Assembly: GCA_014904845.1 (NCBI GenBank)
Contig: MU119308.1
Span: 62,001 to 126,000, forward strand
From: Acephala macrosclerotiorum
Taxonomy: Eukaryota > Ascomycota > Leotiomycetes > Helotiales > Mollisiaceae
DNA length: 64,000 nucleotides
Reading direction: 5' to 3'
Positions within the stretch are counted from its first letter, which is position 1, and each line of letters opens with the position of its first letter. Positions 11,555 through 32,589 of the stretch are shown one piece after another. The notes below the pieces were generated by a model. The model was not told the DNA's origin. It was given only the letters and a program-made list of their open reading frames with translations, and ran no database searches. The translations under genes and the position numbers were made by a program.

Positions 11555-13452
11555 GCATGCTCCCCAATGAGCAACTCCTCTGTCGAGGGTTGCCGCGGCC
11601 GGGGGACGTGCTATAATCAGCTTGTCGCTTTGTTTTCTAGAGGTCGTTTGTTTTAGGTGTAGAGGTGCAGTTGAAACGCAAAATGTCGGATAGGATCTGA
11701 TCTTAACAGTGGTATTATAGCTTCATCGATTATCCGAGCAAGGCATTTGATGGGCAAAGGCGATGAAACTCGAAACCATAGGATCAACTTGCGTGCAGTG
11801 AGGGACACTGTGAGTCTGTGACGGAATAGAGTATAAGGAACCATATGTGTAAGGTCTGAAAGTTCAAGGGGATGGGATTGTGCTTGGGTTATATTTGTCG
11901 TCTGAACTTCCAGCATGAATTCTGATCATGCTTGAGAAATTACACCCCAAGGCTTAAGGCAAGCCAGTGATTCGCCATTCCGAGACACCAGGTGTCTGCC
12001 CACACGCCTTCATCGGGGCCTGCTTGCTGGATCAGCATCATGCAAAATGTCAAGTACCCGGCAGCGACAAGCTGGATTGGGAAGAAGTGGCACATTGATC
12101 CGAGCCAGGGCCCCAAGAGCGCGAGCTGTCAATTTTATGGGACGACAGGGAGCATGGAAGCCTTCAGACCTTCTGGAAAGACAACTTTCTAAAACAGGAC
12201 CTAACCCCTCCACCAAGTCCACCCCACTCTGCCGAAGAGTGTGGGTTTCGTGACCGGGAGCGCACGGTTGTCATGCATCCAGGAAAGCGGAATGCAAGAA
12301 GCAAATTGATAGGACACGGTGTTGGCTCTGCGGAAATGGCGAGAACGGGTTTCTCATGCGTCGACAAAAGCAGTATCGATACTTGGGGAGGGAGCAAGTG
12401 AGAGGAGACCCTGAAATTGCTGCCAGCACCAGCTGGGACTTCCCAGGAGAGGAGGACGGAGAAAATTTAACAAAATTGGGTAACAAAAGGGAACATCAGC
12501 CAGCCAGTATTGACTGTACTGTACATAGAGAAGGGGAGTCTCAGAAAGAAAGGTACAGTACACCGAGAAGAAGAAGGGTTGCGCACGCTTTCTGTCCGCA
12601 GCAGTCGCGAGCACGAATCTGACCCTGTTCACACCCCAATTGATCCAGATCGTGGGTACCGTACGGTACTCGACCACCCTGTAAGGTCGCCGTCGCCCAC
12701 CGCGCCCCCCTTGTCGGATTGGCATCATGCGCTGCGCGCCAGCAATGCTCGAACGCGTGAGCGCGTCGTTCTTTTTTGGATTCGGCCCTGGCATCGAAAA
12801 GAAAAGGGATGACGACAAGATAAAGTAGCCCTGAGCCTGAGCTGCAACCCTGTCGAGAATCGATAGTCGTCCCAGCTGGGAATTGACAATTTGTTTATCA
12901 TCATTTCTGGAAGAGGAGGATATTCGGTCGCAGTTTATGTTTAGATTGCCCTAGACCCACCGCCTCAACCGAGAGTCATCAGGCACAGGCACAGGCACAG
13001 GCACAGCACAGGTACGAGGTGAATAGAGTATTTGCGGGCGTGTACCTGCATAAGCTCGGAATAGTGGATGCACTCATCAGAATGTGCACAACATGCAGCA
13101 CCAAGCCGCATCCGAAGGAGATCGCATGAGATCTCGCTACTGTACGCATTCCTTCTCCCGGATGGATGGCTGCCACAATATGCGCTATGCCGATCAAACT
13201 TTTACAACACACGAACATTCGACTGTGAGGCTCACCACTGCAGCAATCTAGATCGCTGGTAACGCTTGAATTTATGCTTAAGCAGTAAAAAGTACAATAT
13301 GGCTACATTCCCGGTCCATCAAACGCCATGTTACCAAGATTCAGCATTCGGCTGCTATGCAATGATCCTCCACAGCGCATGCTCCCCTTCATTTTCCTTG
13401 CCCACCAGTGATCCCAGATTTCCAACAGTGAACCTGCAAAAAACTCTGATCA
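11555..13452. other. Upstream region of the Myb-like gene and 3' flank of PRP8
   Basis: About 1.9 kb. It contains a perfect 14-bp palindrome GTACCGTACGGTAC (12656-12669), a CAGGCA/AGGCAC short tandem repeat (about 12981-13013) and pyrimidine-rich tracts. No coding frame is convincing. The stretch next to 13452 should be the PRP8 3' UTR. Confidence 0.5.
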
Positions 13453-23270
<9,818 letters not shown>

Positions 23271-23574
23271 CTCGATGATGTGTCGATAATCTCCTGTCTC
23301 CTCTTGATGAACGAGGGGGTTGTGGAGAGGAGATGTCGCTGGCGCAAAATGTTCAAATTATCTCGTCGCGCTTTAGCTTTTTAGCGTATTTTGCTTCTTG
23401 ATGCCTGCGGGAGCTTAAAAAGGTTAAGCTCGCTGCAGCTTCAGGTTCGCGTATCCGACCAATCAAGTCCTCTAAAATTTAGTCAGCTGCGCACTTTCAA
23501 AGAACTTTGGGATTTTTTATCAACCATATCGAATCGCGACAACGACCTCAATCATTACGACCACAACCGCAAAT
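23271..23574. promoter_or_regulatory. Divergent promoter between PRP8 and RPL34
   Basis: 304 bp between two start codons that face away from each other. The sequence has T-rich and CT-rich stretches near both starts and an AT-rich centre (about 23360-23400), typical of fungal housekeeping promoters. No distinct TATA element was assigned. Confidence 0.6.
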
Positions 23575-24247
23575 ATGGGATCCAACAGATTGACCTACAG
23601 GCGCCGCAACCCGTGAGTACTGAAGGAGTATGGGATATAGGTCAGAAAATTGACCAAGCGCAGATACAACACACGATCGAACAAAGTTCGTGTTGTTAAG
23701 ACCCCCGGCGGCGAACTTCGATACCTTCACATTAAGAAAGCCGGTACTGCACCAAAGTGCGGTGACTGCGGCATCAAGCTCCCAGGTGTAAGTTTTTCAG
23801 AGAAAAAAACCCCCCAGAGATTGCACAAAAACGAGGCGCAAGGGATCGAGGGCTTGAGGATCGAAGATGCTGCTTGGTGGGCACGAAGACAAATCCCGGA
23901 GAACAGAAATGGTCCCAAAGCACGCATAAGAGGGATTTCATTATGCTTTTGGGCCGAGGGTGGTTGTTTGGCAGACATTGGCATCGTTCCCAGGCAGTAT
24001 CTACAACTAGGGCTTCATTGGGACATTCGAATGTTGGAATATCGTGCTAATACATCTGCTACAGATCCCAGCCCTCCGACCTCGCGAATACTCCCAAATC
24101 TCCCGACCAAAGAAGACCGTTCAACGCGCCTACGGAGGTTCAAGATGTGCCAACTGTGTTCGGGATCGTATCGTCAGAGCTTTCTTGATTGAGGAGCAAA
24201 AGATCGTCAAGAAGGTTCTCAAGGAGTCTCAGCAAAAGAAGCATTAG
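23575..24247 (+). CDS. rpl34: 60S ribosomal protein L34 (eL34)
   Basis: Three exons: 23575-23612, 23664-23787 and 24065-24247, giving 114 residues. The very short first exon encodes [13 protein letters not shown] and is joined by a 51-nt intron (GTGAGT...CGCAG) to [21 protein letters not shown] 277-nt second intron (GTAAGT...CTACAG) precedes [17 protein letters not shown]. Two CxxC pairs (CGDC and CANC) form the zinc-ribbon of eL34. The basic C-terminus [15 protein letters not shown] fits. It is a cytosolic large-subunit protein near the exit-tunnel side. Short early exons and a larger internal intron are common in fungal ribosomal genes. No broken motif was seen. Confidence 0.95.
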
Positions 24248-25266
24248 GGTCGGGATATTGACGCGGTTGCTTTGGGTGTTCATGGGGCGGAATTGCATGA
24301 AGCAGCAGGTTATAGCTGCGCTAGGGCTTCCTTCATGAATGCAAAATCGATTGCCTGACACACACACCTGATCTTCTTCCTCGCTGGGCATATCTACAAC
24401 TGGAACTGTGTGACTAGAACGCAATAGTCAAGAGTGGGTTTTCAGCATGGAAGTTTAGGCAATATTGAGGCATACGACCTGATTTGCCAACTTATTTTCT
24501 ATTATCACCAGCACCCTGCCTTTAGAAGGTCGTTCTCTATTTATGTGGTTTCAATTCCCCTTTCTCGAAGCTCCCTCCCTACAATTTTAGGTTCGCCAAA
24601 GTTGGTGTGAATTGGTTGCTGATTCTGAAGCCGTTAAGAGAAGGTAGAATTTGAGAAGTACATAACACACCTGACTTGTCCCTTTCTAGAATGGGCGTGT
24701 GAGAGAAACATAAGAGAGTTGTCCAACCCATAATCGAAAATGTATTGATCGAGGCCGTGCTCAGACTGAATGTACTTTCTCAAAGCCTAATGAGCATAAT
24801 TCATTTATACATTCTAGTCTCCAAGTTTTCCGGGCTATCAAGGGATAACGCACCGGCCCAATGAAATTGATGAGCCTGAAGAGAGAACAAATGACACTAT
24901 GAACATTCTTACTGTATTTTTAAAGAAGCCAGACTCACACACGCAGCATCTTTGCCCAGCATATGTTGATTGGTTCTCCTAAATATATCCCTGTCAACAG
25001 CACCTGGGCGGTGTCTTAAGCTTATCGCCTCGTGACTGCGTAAGATCTTGACCGTATCAGCTGCACAGCTGCAGCGATTCAGGTGGAAGATCATTGCGCC
25101 TCGTGCAACTCGAATCAAAATGTCTTAGACACGGAAGTGTACAGTCTCGTTCTGCCGTACCTGAAGGTGCTGGGGAACCTCTTTCCGCGCGCTCTCTCTC
25201 TCTCTCTCTCTCATCTCTCCCTCAAAGCTTCTCACAGCTCCAGGACAATTGGACAAGAAAGCAACC
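24248..25266. other. Intergenic region, promoter of PHO8
   Basis: About 1 kb between RPL34 and PHO8, both on plus. It carries the RPL34 3' UTR and the PHO8 promoter. CAGCTG E-boxes occur near 25060-25070, but I saw no CACGTG, the classical phosphate-regulator site. No coding frame is supported. Confidence 0.5.
25187..25226 (+). promoter_or_regulatory. CT-rich core promoter tract of PHO8
   Basis: A (CT)n run, broken only slightly, lies about 40-80 bp before the PHO8 ATG. Such pyrimidine tracts sit next to transcription start sites in filamentous fungi. It is also a simple-sequence repeat that may vary in length between strains. Confidence 0.55.
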
Positions 25267-27185
25267 ATGGCGCCCAACAAGCCTTTGTTTGCTGGAAGAA
25301 GAGGTTCCTCGATACATTCCGAAGAACGCGCAGAAGATGAAGATACTGCGTTATTGAGCGGACAAAAGGTTGCCTCACTTCCCAAGAATCGGTATCACTT
25401 CTGGAGAGAAGTAGGACTTTTTACCTGGGCAGTCGTCGCTACTGCTGCTCTCATTGTCCTGGCAGTCATTTTGGGCCAGCAACAAACAAGACCTCAAGAT
25501 GGCAAGAGCTTGAAGCCTACTGGCAAGCGGAACTTGATTTTCATGGTCTCTGATGGTATGGGTCCTGCGAGTTTGTCCATGACTCGGAGCTTTCGACAGT
25601 CCCAAGGTAAGGTCTCTTCACTTTATAATCTCGAGAATGTTCCTAACAAAACAGGCACGCTCCCTTTCGACGATATCCTAGTCCTCGATCAACATTTCAT
25701 CGGATCTTCCCGCACCAGGTCAACAAGCAGCTATGTCACGGATTCTGCCGCTGGCGCGACGGCTTTCTCTTGCGGACTAAAGAGCTACAATGGAGCAATT
25801 TCTATGCTACCAGATCATACGCCTTGTGGAACTGTGCTCGAGGCTGCAAAGAAAGCTGGATATATGACAGGATTGGTGGTTACAACGGATATCACGGACG
25901 CAACTCCAGCATGCTTTGCATCCCATGTCAGAATACGATCAGAAGAAGACTTGATTGCTCAGCAAGAAGTCGGAGAGCATCCTCTTGGACGAGGTAAGTA
26001 GCTGCTTAAGTTCTAGACTGGGTAGAATGCTGACTTTTCTCAGTGGTTGATCTCATGTTGGGAGGTGGCCGATGCCATTTCTTGCCAAATACCACCGCTG
26101 GGAGCTGTCGTGAGGATGACCGGGACATCACGAAGCTAGCCCAAGATAGCTTTGGGTGGAATTACATTGATAACCGTGAGGACTTTGACGGATTAAAACT
26201 CGGAAGTGCAGTGAAGCTCCCGTTGATGGGTCTCTTCGCTGAGCATGATATTCCTTACGAGATTGATCGACGCAATATGAATGACAAGTATCCCTCACTC
26301 GAAGAGATGGCCCGTACCGCCATGAACGCTCTTGCAGCTGCCACCCAAGACAGTGAGAAAGGCTTCTTCCTCATGATCGAAGCTAGCAGAATTGATCATG
26401 CTGGCCATGGCAATGATCCCGCTGCACAGGTCAATGAAGTTCTTGGCTACGACCGGGCATTTGCTTCTGTCATCGAATTTTTGGACAACTCAGACGTGGA
26501 AGGTGTTATGGTCGCAACCTCTGACCATGAGACTGGTGGTCTTGCTGTAGCTAGACGTATGACTTCCCTTCCTCATTTCCGTACATACCACTAATACTCC
26601 TTAGAACTCCATGCAGAATACCCCCATTACGGATGGTACCCTCAGGTACTGGCCAATGTCTCCCACTCTTCATCCTATCTAGCCGGACAGCTGCGAGGAC
26701 ACATTGGTCAGACAGTTGATCACAGCAAGAGTTCCCAAGACGATGAAAGCCGCAAGGCAGACTTGGCAACGTACATCAACGAAGAACTTGTCCAAAAGGG
26801 TCTGGGTATTCAGGATGCTACACCTGAGGAAATCCAGCGTGTGATTGACATCCCACAACTTAGTTCCTACTATTTCGCAGATATGGTTAGCCGCCGAGCA
26901 CAAATCGGGTGGGCAACACATGGTCACTCAGCCGTCGATGTTAATATCTATGGGTCGAAAGGCTCTGACGCCCTACGTGGCAACCACGAAAACATTGAAG
27001 TCGGAGAATTTCTCAGGAGTTACCTGGATGTCGATGTTCAGGCTGTTACCGACGAGCTGGTTGAGAAGTCAACGACATTGAAAAGTTCGGCCATATCTGG
27101 AGACTGGTTTGGGCACATTCCCACCGAAGATGAGATCAAATTTGCATCCATGCACCATGAGCGCCTATATCCCGAAGCACCATGA
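25267..27185 (+). CDS. pho8: Vacuolar repressible alkaline phosphatase (PHO8-like)
   Basis: Four exons: 25267-25606, 25655-25993, 26044-26556 and 26605-27185, giving 590 residues. The first ATG in good context (CAACCATGG) is used. A frame open further upstream has no ATG. Residues about 51-72 form one membrane anchor (WAVVATAALIVLAVILG), as expected for a type II vacuolar membrane enzyme. Metal and catalytic motifs are intact: FMVSDGMGPAS, nucleophile Ser in YVTDSAAGATAFSCG, EASRIDHAGHGND, TSDHETGG and WATHGHSAVDV. It hydrolyses phosphate monoesters in the vacuole using Zn and Mg. The first intron is 48 nt and stop-free in frame, so its retention would add 16 residues. The C-terminus ends HHERLYPEAP. 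Confidence 0.95.
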
Positions 27186-28051
27186 CAATTTACTTAGCGC
27201 AATACCCACATAGACTTTATATGTTTTACCATCATGTACACTTCAATACCCTTTAGAGATGGCTCTTCTAGCTTATTGCATGGCAATGGAACGGAGATCT
27301 AAGAACTCAGGATGAGCCACGTGATGACACACGAACGACTGGCCCAGTGAGGTGGTCACACAGCTTCAACTCCGGAGGTCGTTTGCATTACAAACTCCCA
27401 GCCTCCTATTTTCTGCTATCTTCATCGTCACAGTCCATTCTCGAGACGCCAAACAAAGATATTTCAAACAGTCCGGCTCCGTAGTTCAACTTCCCTGGTA
27501 TTTCCGCCAAGTTTGCAAGTGCATACAAAGCGTTTGTAGGATCTCCAGTACTCATACCCATCTCAATACTATTGTGCAATCATGTTTTACATCTCAGCCA
27601 TCTCACTCCTACCGTGATCCTTACAATCAGTCATCTCACAATCAGGTCCGCTTCCAAAGGGAATTTTCTTGCGTCTGAAGTCGGTCGGGCAAGGTCCCAA
27701 TGTAGTCAGTTCGAAGACGACCGTGTTTGGAGCGTAATGAGGGGATCATTTGGAAATGTACGGTTCCAATGCTCTACCAACGCAGAAATACTCATCCATC
27801 GTCTTGTGAGTTGCGTAGGCTTCGGAGCAGATGCCACGTTCAATTCTCAGCTGACCGAATTGTTGACGAAGGAAGGATGGGTTGCACCCTTATGTATGTC
27901 CACAATCCTCCACTGTAGTCCTTCCTTAGAAGACTCAGAAGAATTCCTCAAACCCAAGGAAATCTGCCGGCCTCCACACCCTCCCCACGAAGACCAAAAC
28001 CAAACTTCAAGCACACCAACCAAAACGCTAAAAACAAACCTCGCCCACAGG
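27186..28051. other. Intergenic region after PHO8
   Basis: About 870 bp. A CACGTG site lies at 27318-27323. The frame of the downstream small gene stays open upstream to about 27570, with an in-frame ATG at 27737, so the true start could be earlier. The translated upstream part shows no family feature. Confidence 0.45.
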
Positions 28052-28357
28052 ATGTGCAACTTCTGGCTCGTCGAATCTCCCTGCGGTCACCGGCGCCTCA
28101 TGGCCGGCTCAAACTGCTACCGTGTCTACGAACAACTCCAACGAATCAACGACCCAGCCGAATTCCATCGACCAGGTGTCCCATTCCGGATCCCGCCAGA
28201 GTGTTTACCGAATCGAAGGAATGTGCAGAGGACGTATACGAATGAGTATTGTTCGTATGAGTGTAGGAATAATGGGCATCATGGGGAGAGGTGTGGGATG
28301 AGGGATGCGAGGTATGGGCCGGGGAGTGAGAGGATTGGGGTTGGGTGGAGGTACTGA
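28052..28357 (+). CDS. Small cysteine-rich hypothetical protein
   Basis: 101 residues from the ATG in CCCACAGGATGTG. The sequence starts MCNFWLVESPCGHRRLM and contains seven Cys and several His, among them PCGH, EYCSYECR and HHGERCGMRD, which could bind zinc. There is no signal peptide, so it is probably intracellular. Similar short proteins starting with WxxESPCGH occur in other Pezizomycotina as far as I recall, but no function is known to me. The start is uncertain because the frame is open upstream, and the CAG directly before the ATG could also be an intron acceptor. Confidence 0.55.
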   Translation: MCNFWLVESPCGHRRLMAGSNCYRVYEQLQRINDPAEFHRPGVPFRIPPECLPNRRNVQRTYTNEYCSYECRNNGHHGERCGMRDARYGPGSERIGVGWRY

Positions 28358-28929
28358 AGGAGAGAGAGGCAGGTGTAGGGTGGTGGATGGGGTTTTGGTT
28401 CGGAGTTTGTGTAGGCGTATAGGGGCGGCGTACTCTTTCTGCAAGTCTCTCGGAACTTTGAAACTAGAGGGTCGTGGCACTCTTTTTTGACGCGAAGGAG
28501 GTCGAGTCGCCAAAAATACAGCCCTGATAGGACCATGTTTCTCAAAGAAGTCACTTTTGGTGCTCGAACATCAAGAAGTTGTTGCTTTCTGTGACTAGAC
28601 AGTCATCAGCAGAGATTGATTTGACAAGTGCCACTGATGCTCATCTTGCGTCATGTGCGAAGTTTTCTAGAATGATTAGGGGGTTCGAAACGCCGGAAAT
28701 GAGCAAAGTTAGCTGACAGCCATGACAGTCCGATTCAAGAAAAGAGCACTAGTATTCATGGTTGACAAGACCATCGGTCAGGATAAAATTGATTCTACAT
28801 AAAGCTATTACATGGATGAATGGGCAATGAGATCTCGGCAGTGGCTATGCTCGTTCTCAAGAGGAAACTCTTCTGGGCCATTGCGTACTCTTACTCCTCC
28901 ATTGCACTCGGTGTAGAGACGTCGGAGAC
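28358..28929. other. Intergenic, convergent 3' ends
   Basis: 570 bp between the small Cys-rich gene (plus) and the 2EXR gene (minus). The frames seen on the minus strand (28205-28554) are Pro/Ser-rich shadows of a G-rich plus strand. Nothing else is supported. Confidence 0.5.
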
Positions 28930-30109
28930 CTAATTCCTTTCGTATTTTGGCCTGACCCAATGGCGATCAAGCTCAATAGCTTCCACGTATCGAACCTTTG
29001 GAATTTCTAGATTTGATATATCCATGAAATCGTCCCAATGGTCGATCTCATCAGGAGTGTGCCCATTTTCTGTTGGGACTGTTAGACCAGCTTCATGTTG
29101 ACTCACAAGCCAGATCCGAGGGCCATACCTTCAACTTCCCTCTTTCTGTCCTTCGCACGTTTTTCTTTGAATTGCGTCAGTATCTTTTCCAGTCGCCGAG
29201 CTGCCATATCCCACGTATACGTATAGTCAGGCACTATCGAGGTGTTTTCTGTTGGATATAGACTTGATCGAAGCTCGACTAGATCGCTGCACTGGCGTGG
29301 AGTTATTGACGGCTCAACAAAAATCACCCTCGAGGTATTGGACACTATTCTTGGTCTGGCTATGACAATGTACAGTTCTCGAGGGCTGTTGAACATACGC
29401 AAAACATCCGTTGCGCCAACATTTTCGATCCCTTCTTCGCTGACGGCAGGCGCTTCCCATTTGTAACAATCCATAGCCAAACGATTGAGTCGCATCTTTG
29501 GTGGACACTTTGAGCCGTCCCAATTGAACCACATGTCGTCTTTCATACTCGATGGGCGGTCATAGAATTCGATGAATATAGGCAAGAACATGGTCTTGTC
29601 AAGCCAGATAGTGTCTATATCGACATTAACATAATATGCAGGACTTATGTGATGCGACCACTGATCTGAAATTTTATAGTATGGTATCTGTAACTTCTGG
29701 CCTATCCCTAGCGCTTCTCTGCAAGCCTGCATGACAAAGTTTATTTGACTGCAGCTTGTGCCGTCCTCATCGAACATATGCATCCGAGGTGTTCTGATAG
29801 CATGTTTCCCTATGACAAAGTTAGCAGTGCTCTTTCCACGTTGAAACAGAGTGACTGGGAAATTGTCTAGAAAAAGGCCAAAAGAGAGTCTATAATGAGA
29901 GAAACATTTCTCCCCCAACACTTACAAATCATGTGACGAGTCTCCGTTGGTAATCTCGAAAAAGGATAGAAGCTGGTGCCATTATACTGTTGAAGCAGTC
30001 GAAGCTCTTGTGCCATTGAAGAATTTTCAGTTTGTAGCCTCGAAACATCTTGCTTCAGCTGCTTGACCGATGCCAGAAGCGAGTTGAAAAGGTCTGCTGG
30101 GACTTGCAT
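28930..30109 (-). CDS. 2EXR-domain protein
   Basis: Three exons: 29926-30109, 29129-29809 and 28930-29069, giving 334 residues. Residues 9-38 form a short coiled coil (LLASVKQLKQDVSRLQTENS). The 2EXR motif begins SFYPFSRLPTETRHMI and crosses intron 1 (116 nt, GTAAGT...GTCATAG), which restores the conserved Trp: RHMI/WKHAIRTPRMHMF. Intron 2 (donor GTATGG) leads to an open last exon ENGHTPDEIDHWDDFMD...VRPKYERN. The stronger-looking donor nearby (GTGAGT) would stop after a few codons. 2EXR proteins are a large fungal accessory family of unknown biochemical role. The total coding length divides exactly by three, supporting the model. It is divergent from the hypothetical gene at 30635. Confidence 0.8.
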
Positions 30110-30634
30110 TGCATTCGGATTCGAAGTTGAGGAAAGCTAGTCGTCTCGTACTATGGAAGTATTTGCGTCTTGGGTCATTATATGATTGCGGAAGGTTCGT
30201 ATAGCTTGTCGAATCGGGCAGGTGTGTTTCGGGAAGTCAACAGCCTGTTGTCGTTGAGAGAATTCGGGTTGCGTGGTTGATCGAGATGGTGATGATTTTG
30301 AAAAGGGGGCGACGCGCTGCAGTGCGAAGTCGCGAATCCCTGCTCGTTTTCGCGACGAACTCACGTGCACCTCAACTCTCCAAGCTCTTCAAGTTCTGGG
30401 CAAGAACTATCGTTAGGTATTGTTTGCTGAGACATGTATGAGACACTGCACTATCATTTTGATGGGTCTAGTAGAAGACCAAGATCTTTTTGTAACAGTT
30501 CTATGCATAAGTGAAATATAACTCGGCAAGTTTCGTCTCTTCATGAAACCGAGGTACTAACATCTCCAAAGCCATGTAAGATCTTACGTTGCCTCCCTTA
30601 CTTTTCTTGTTGATCTCCACACAAACTAGCCCTA
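30110..30634. promoter_or_regulatory. Divergent upstream region of the 2EXR gene
   Basis: 525 bp between starts on opposite strands. Some GC-rich sequence at 30300-30370 (ACGCGCTGC, TCGCGA), then AT-rich sequence to 30540. No gene is supported inside. Confidence 0.4.
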
Positions 30635-31051
30635 ATGCCCTACCTGCAAGCTCACCAAGTCACATCGGCCTACCATCTCGAAATCGATGGACATGAAAAA
30701 ACACCAGGCTTCTTTTCCAGGTGTGATTTCGAAGGGAACCCAATTTATTCTGACAACGACGACCATCATGACCCCGAAAATCATCTGCCAGCTACTACCA
30801 GGGCTGTAACTCCGGCTTGCTCTCTGATCAAAGCTTTTATCGCAGCTTCTCTTAGTGTTCATGAGCTGACAAGCTCAATCTTCGGCACCGAGAACAGCCT
30901 CCTTGTCAGCGGACATAATTATTTCTGTTATTTCAACAACCAGTATCGTCTGTTGCTATTCGGTTGGTCTTTATCATACAACAACACGGCTTTCGAGATT
31001 GCTGGTGAGATCATCGAAGCTCTCGATGGAGCGTCTAGTTGGACTTCGTGA
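30635..31051 (+). CDS. Hypothetical protein (138 aa)
   Basis: A single open frame from ATG (CCCTAATGCCC) to TGA. I recognise no family. The N-terminal 50 residues are polar, with acidic/His-rich SDNDDHHDPENH. The rest is moderately hydrophobic with aromatic residues (FCYFNNQYRLLLFGWSLSY) but no clear membrane helix. It lies in a degraded accessory block, so it could be a gene remnant or chance frame. Codon usage could not be measured here. Treat as tentative. Confidence 0.35.
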   Translation: MPYLQAHQVTSAYHLEIDGHEKTPGFFSRCDFEGNPIYSDNDDHHDPENHLPATTRAVTPACSLIKAFIAASLSVHELTSSIFGTENSLLVSGHNYFCYFNNQYRLLLFGWSLSYNNTAFEIAGEIIEALDGASSWTS

Positions 31052-32560
31052 ACGGCCCAATCATCAACACTCTTGGTATGGACAAGACAAATTTTCCAGA
31101 TCTTGTTGGTGAGGGTAGACATCAGTGCTATTTGATATAGCGCTATAGGCGGCAAGTTTCAGTACTGGTTCCTAGCGAGAAGCACGCCTGGCCAATAAGT
31201 GTTGATGAAGTCTTTCTTCGGAGACGGAACTCGTCAGTTCTGTCATGATAGGTGTCCCATACAGAACGATGCCCGGGATTGGATTGGATAGGGGCCTCGG
31301 AAAATCCCTTGGGGTGTCTTCGTTAGAGCGAAATGACTACATCGAGCCAGCGGAAATGTTTGGTTGCCGAGAATCTGAACTCGTAGCTCGTTCATGGAAG
31401 AAGTTCGGGAAGAATGGTATCTCTCCCAAAGATCCTGGGGGATATGTCTGTACTTGCAGAATACTCGTGCATTCAAAATCATCGTGACACTCAAAGAGGG
31501 TGGACTGTTTCGGGCTCTCCAAGGACCTCAGTCCGAGAAGTCCTGCTGACTCGATCACTACGATGAGGCCGCTCCAGCATTGCTTGCGTCCGGAGATGAG
31601 TTGCCAATTCATGGGAGGTAGTTTTGCAGCAACCACTAACATTCAGATACGTCCAACTATCATCTGCAAATGGGCTGCAAAGTCCCCACATCCAACTGGA
31701 GAGTGAGCGTCGAGCTACTGTGCTGCAAACCAGAGCTGGTCAAGAAAGGAAAGACAACCGAAGAGCGCCTGTTGAATCGCTCTTCCAAAATGAGTACGGG
31801 GCCAGGGCTGACAATAACAACATTAACTAGCTGGCAGTTGGAGCCGGTCTTACAGACAATGACTTATGTATCACAGCCCACAAAATGATAAACCTCATCA
31901 CCTGCTTATACGTTTAGAGCAGCTATCCCAGCCTTAGCGCACGCTACTTCCTCTTGCTGCAATGCGTGAGAATTGCAATATTTTTGGCCGTTTGGACTGT
32001 CTTCTCGTAATATCCATTGGCCGAAGGGGATATTGTTCGGACCCTGTTGATAATCGTCCCTACATAGGACTATCTGTCTTGTTCGCACTCCAGTCTCTTG
32101 AGCTATGTTATATTGAGGGTAACGGGCTGTCCGCTTCAAAAGCTGTGACCACACATTCAGCCCCTCATTCACAGTGAGGTCCTTGATGCCTCTGAGCGTG
32201 TTGTGGAATAGCGTGTACAGTGAGATCTTGTCCTCGGGGCGGTAAGGTGGCTCCTCAGGCTTTAACTTGAGGTTTAGACCAAAAGATACATTCTAGACTA
32301 TAGAATAGCTATAACATGTACAAAGCAGCCGCTGCCCGCAGGTCGCTCCGAAGGAGCTTGTTCGGTAGAAACCCATCGGAGGTCGGGTCCCGAAATAAGA
32401 AATGAAAAGAATAAGACCCGCTAAAAGTCTTATTCGATGAGGAACGAGGCAAAGGCTCGTATTTCTTATAATAAATATAATTCCATCACATATTTATTAT
32501 TCAAAGCATCTATTTCAATAGCACGATCAATAATTTCTTTATCCAACTTTTTTCCTCTCT
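31052..32560. other. Accessory stretch with possible gene fragments and a hairpin cluster
   Basis: Fragments with coding-like composition occur at 31245-31487 (plus, 80 codons, contains ...MFGCRESELVARSWKKFG) and 31906-32172 (minus, 88 codons). Neither matches a family I know, and both lack a complete gene structure. The right end (32395-32500) has inverted repeats listed separately. Probably decayed sequence. Confidence 0.4.
32395..32500. repeat. Cluster of three inverted repeats
   Basis: Arms seen directly: ATAAGAAAT (32395-32403) with ATTTCTTAT (32461-32469); inside it GAATAAGAC (32409-32417) with GTCTTATTC (32427-32435); and next to it ATAATAAATAT (32468-32478) with ATATTTATTAT (32490-32500). 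The inner stems have 9- and 11-nt loops. The cluster lies just past the decayed end of the coiled-coil gene, and could form a strong 3'-end structure or mark a transposon terminus. Confidence 0.6.
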
Positions 32561-32589
32561 TCAACTAAATCTTACTAAATAACCTTCTG

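Noticed and set aside
12979..13020. CRISPR-like array
   Set aside because: It is only a 6-bp simple repeat (CAGGCA); there are no spacers, and the DNA is eukaryotic.
25249..25266. Upstream start for PHO8
   Set aside because: It would need a TTG codon; the ATG at 25267 has good context and gives a normal family N-terminus.
27572..28051. N-terminal extension of the small Cys-rich protein
   Set aside because: The open frame begins at a TTG and lacks protein-like features; the later ATG at 28052 is preferred, though not proven.
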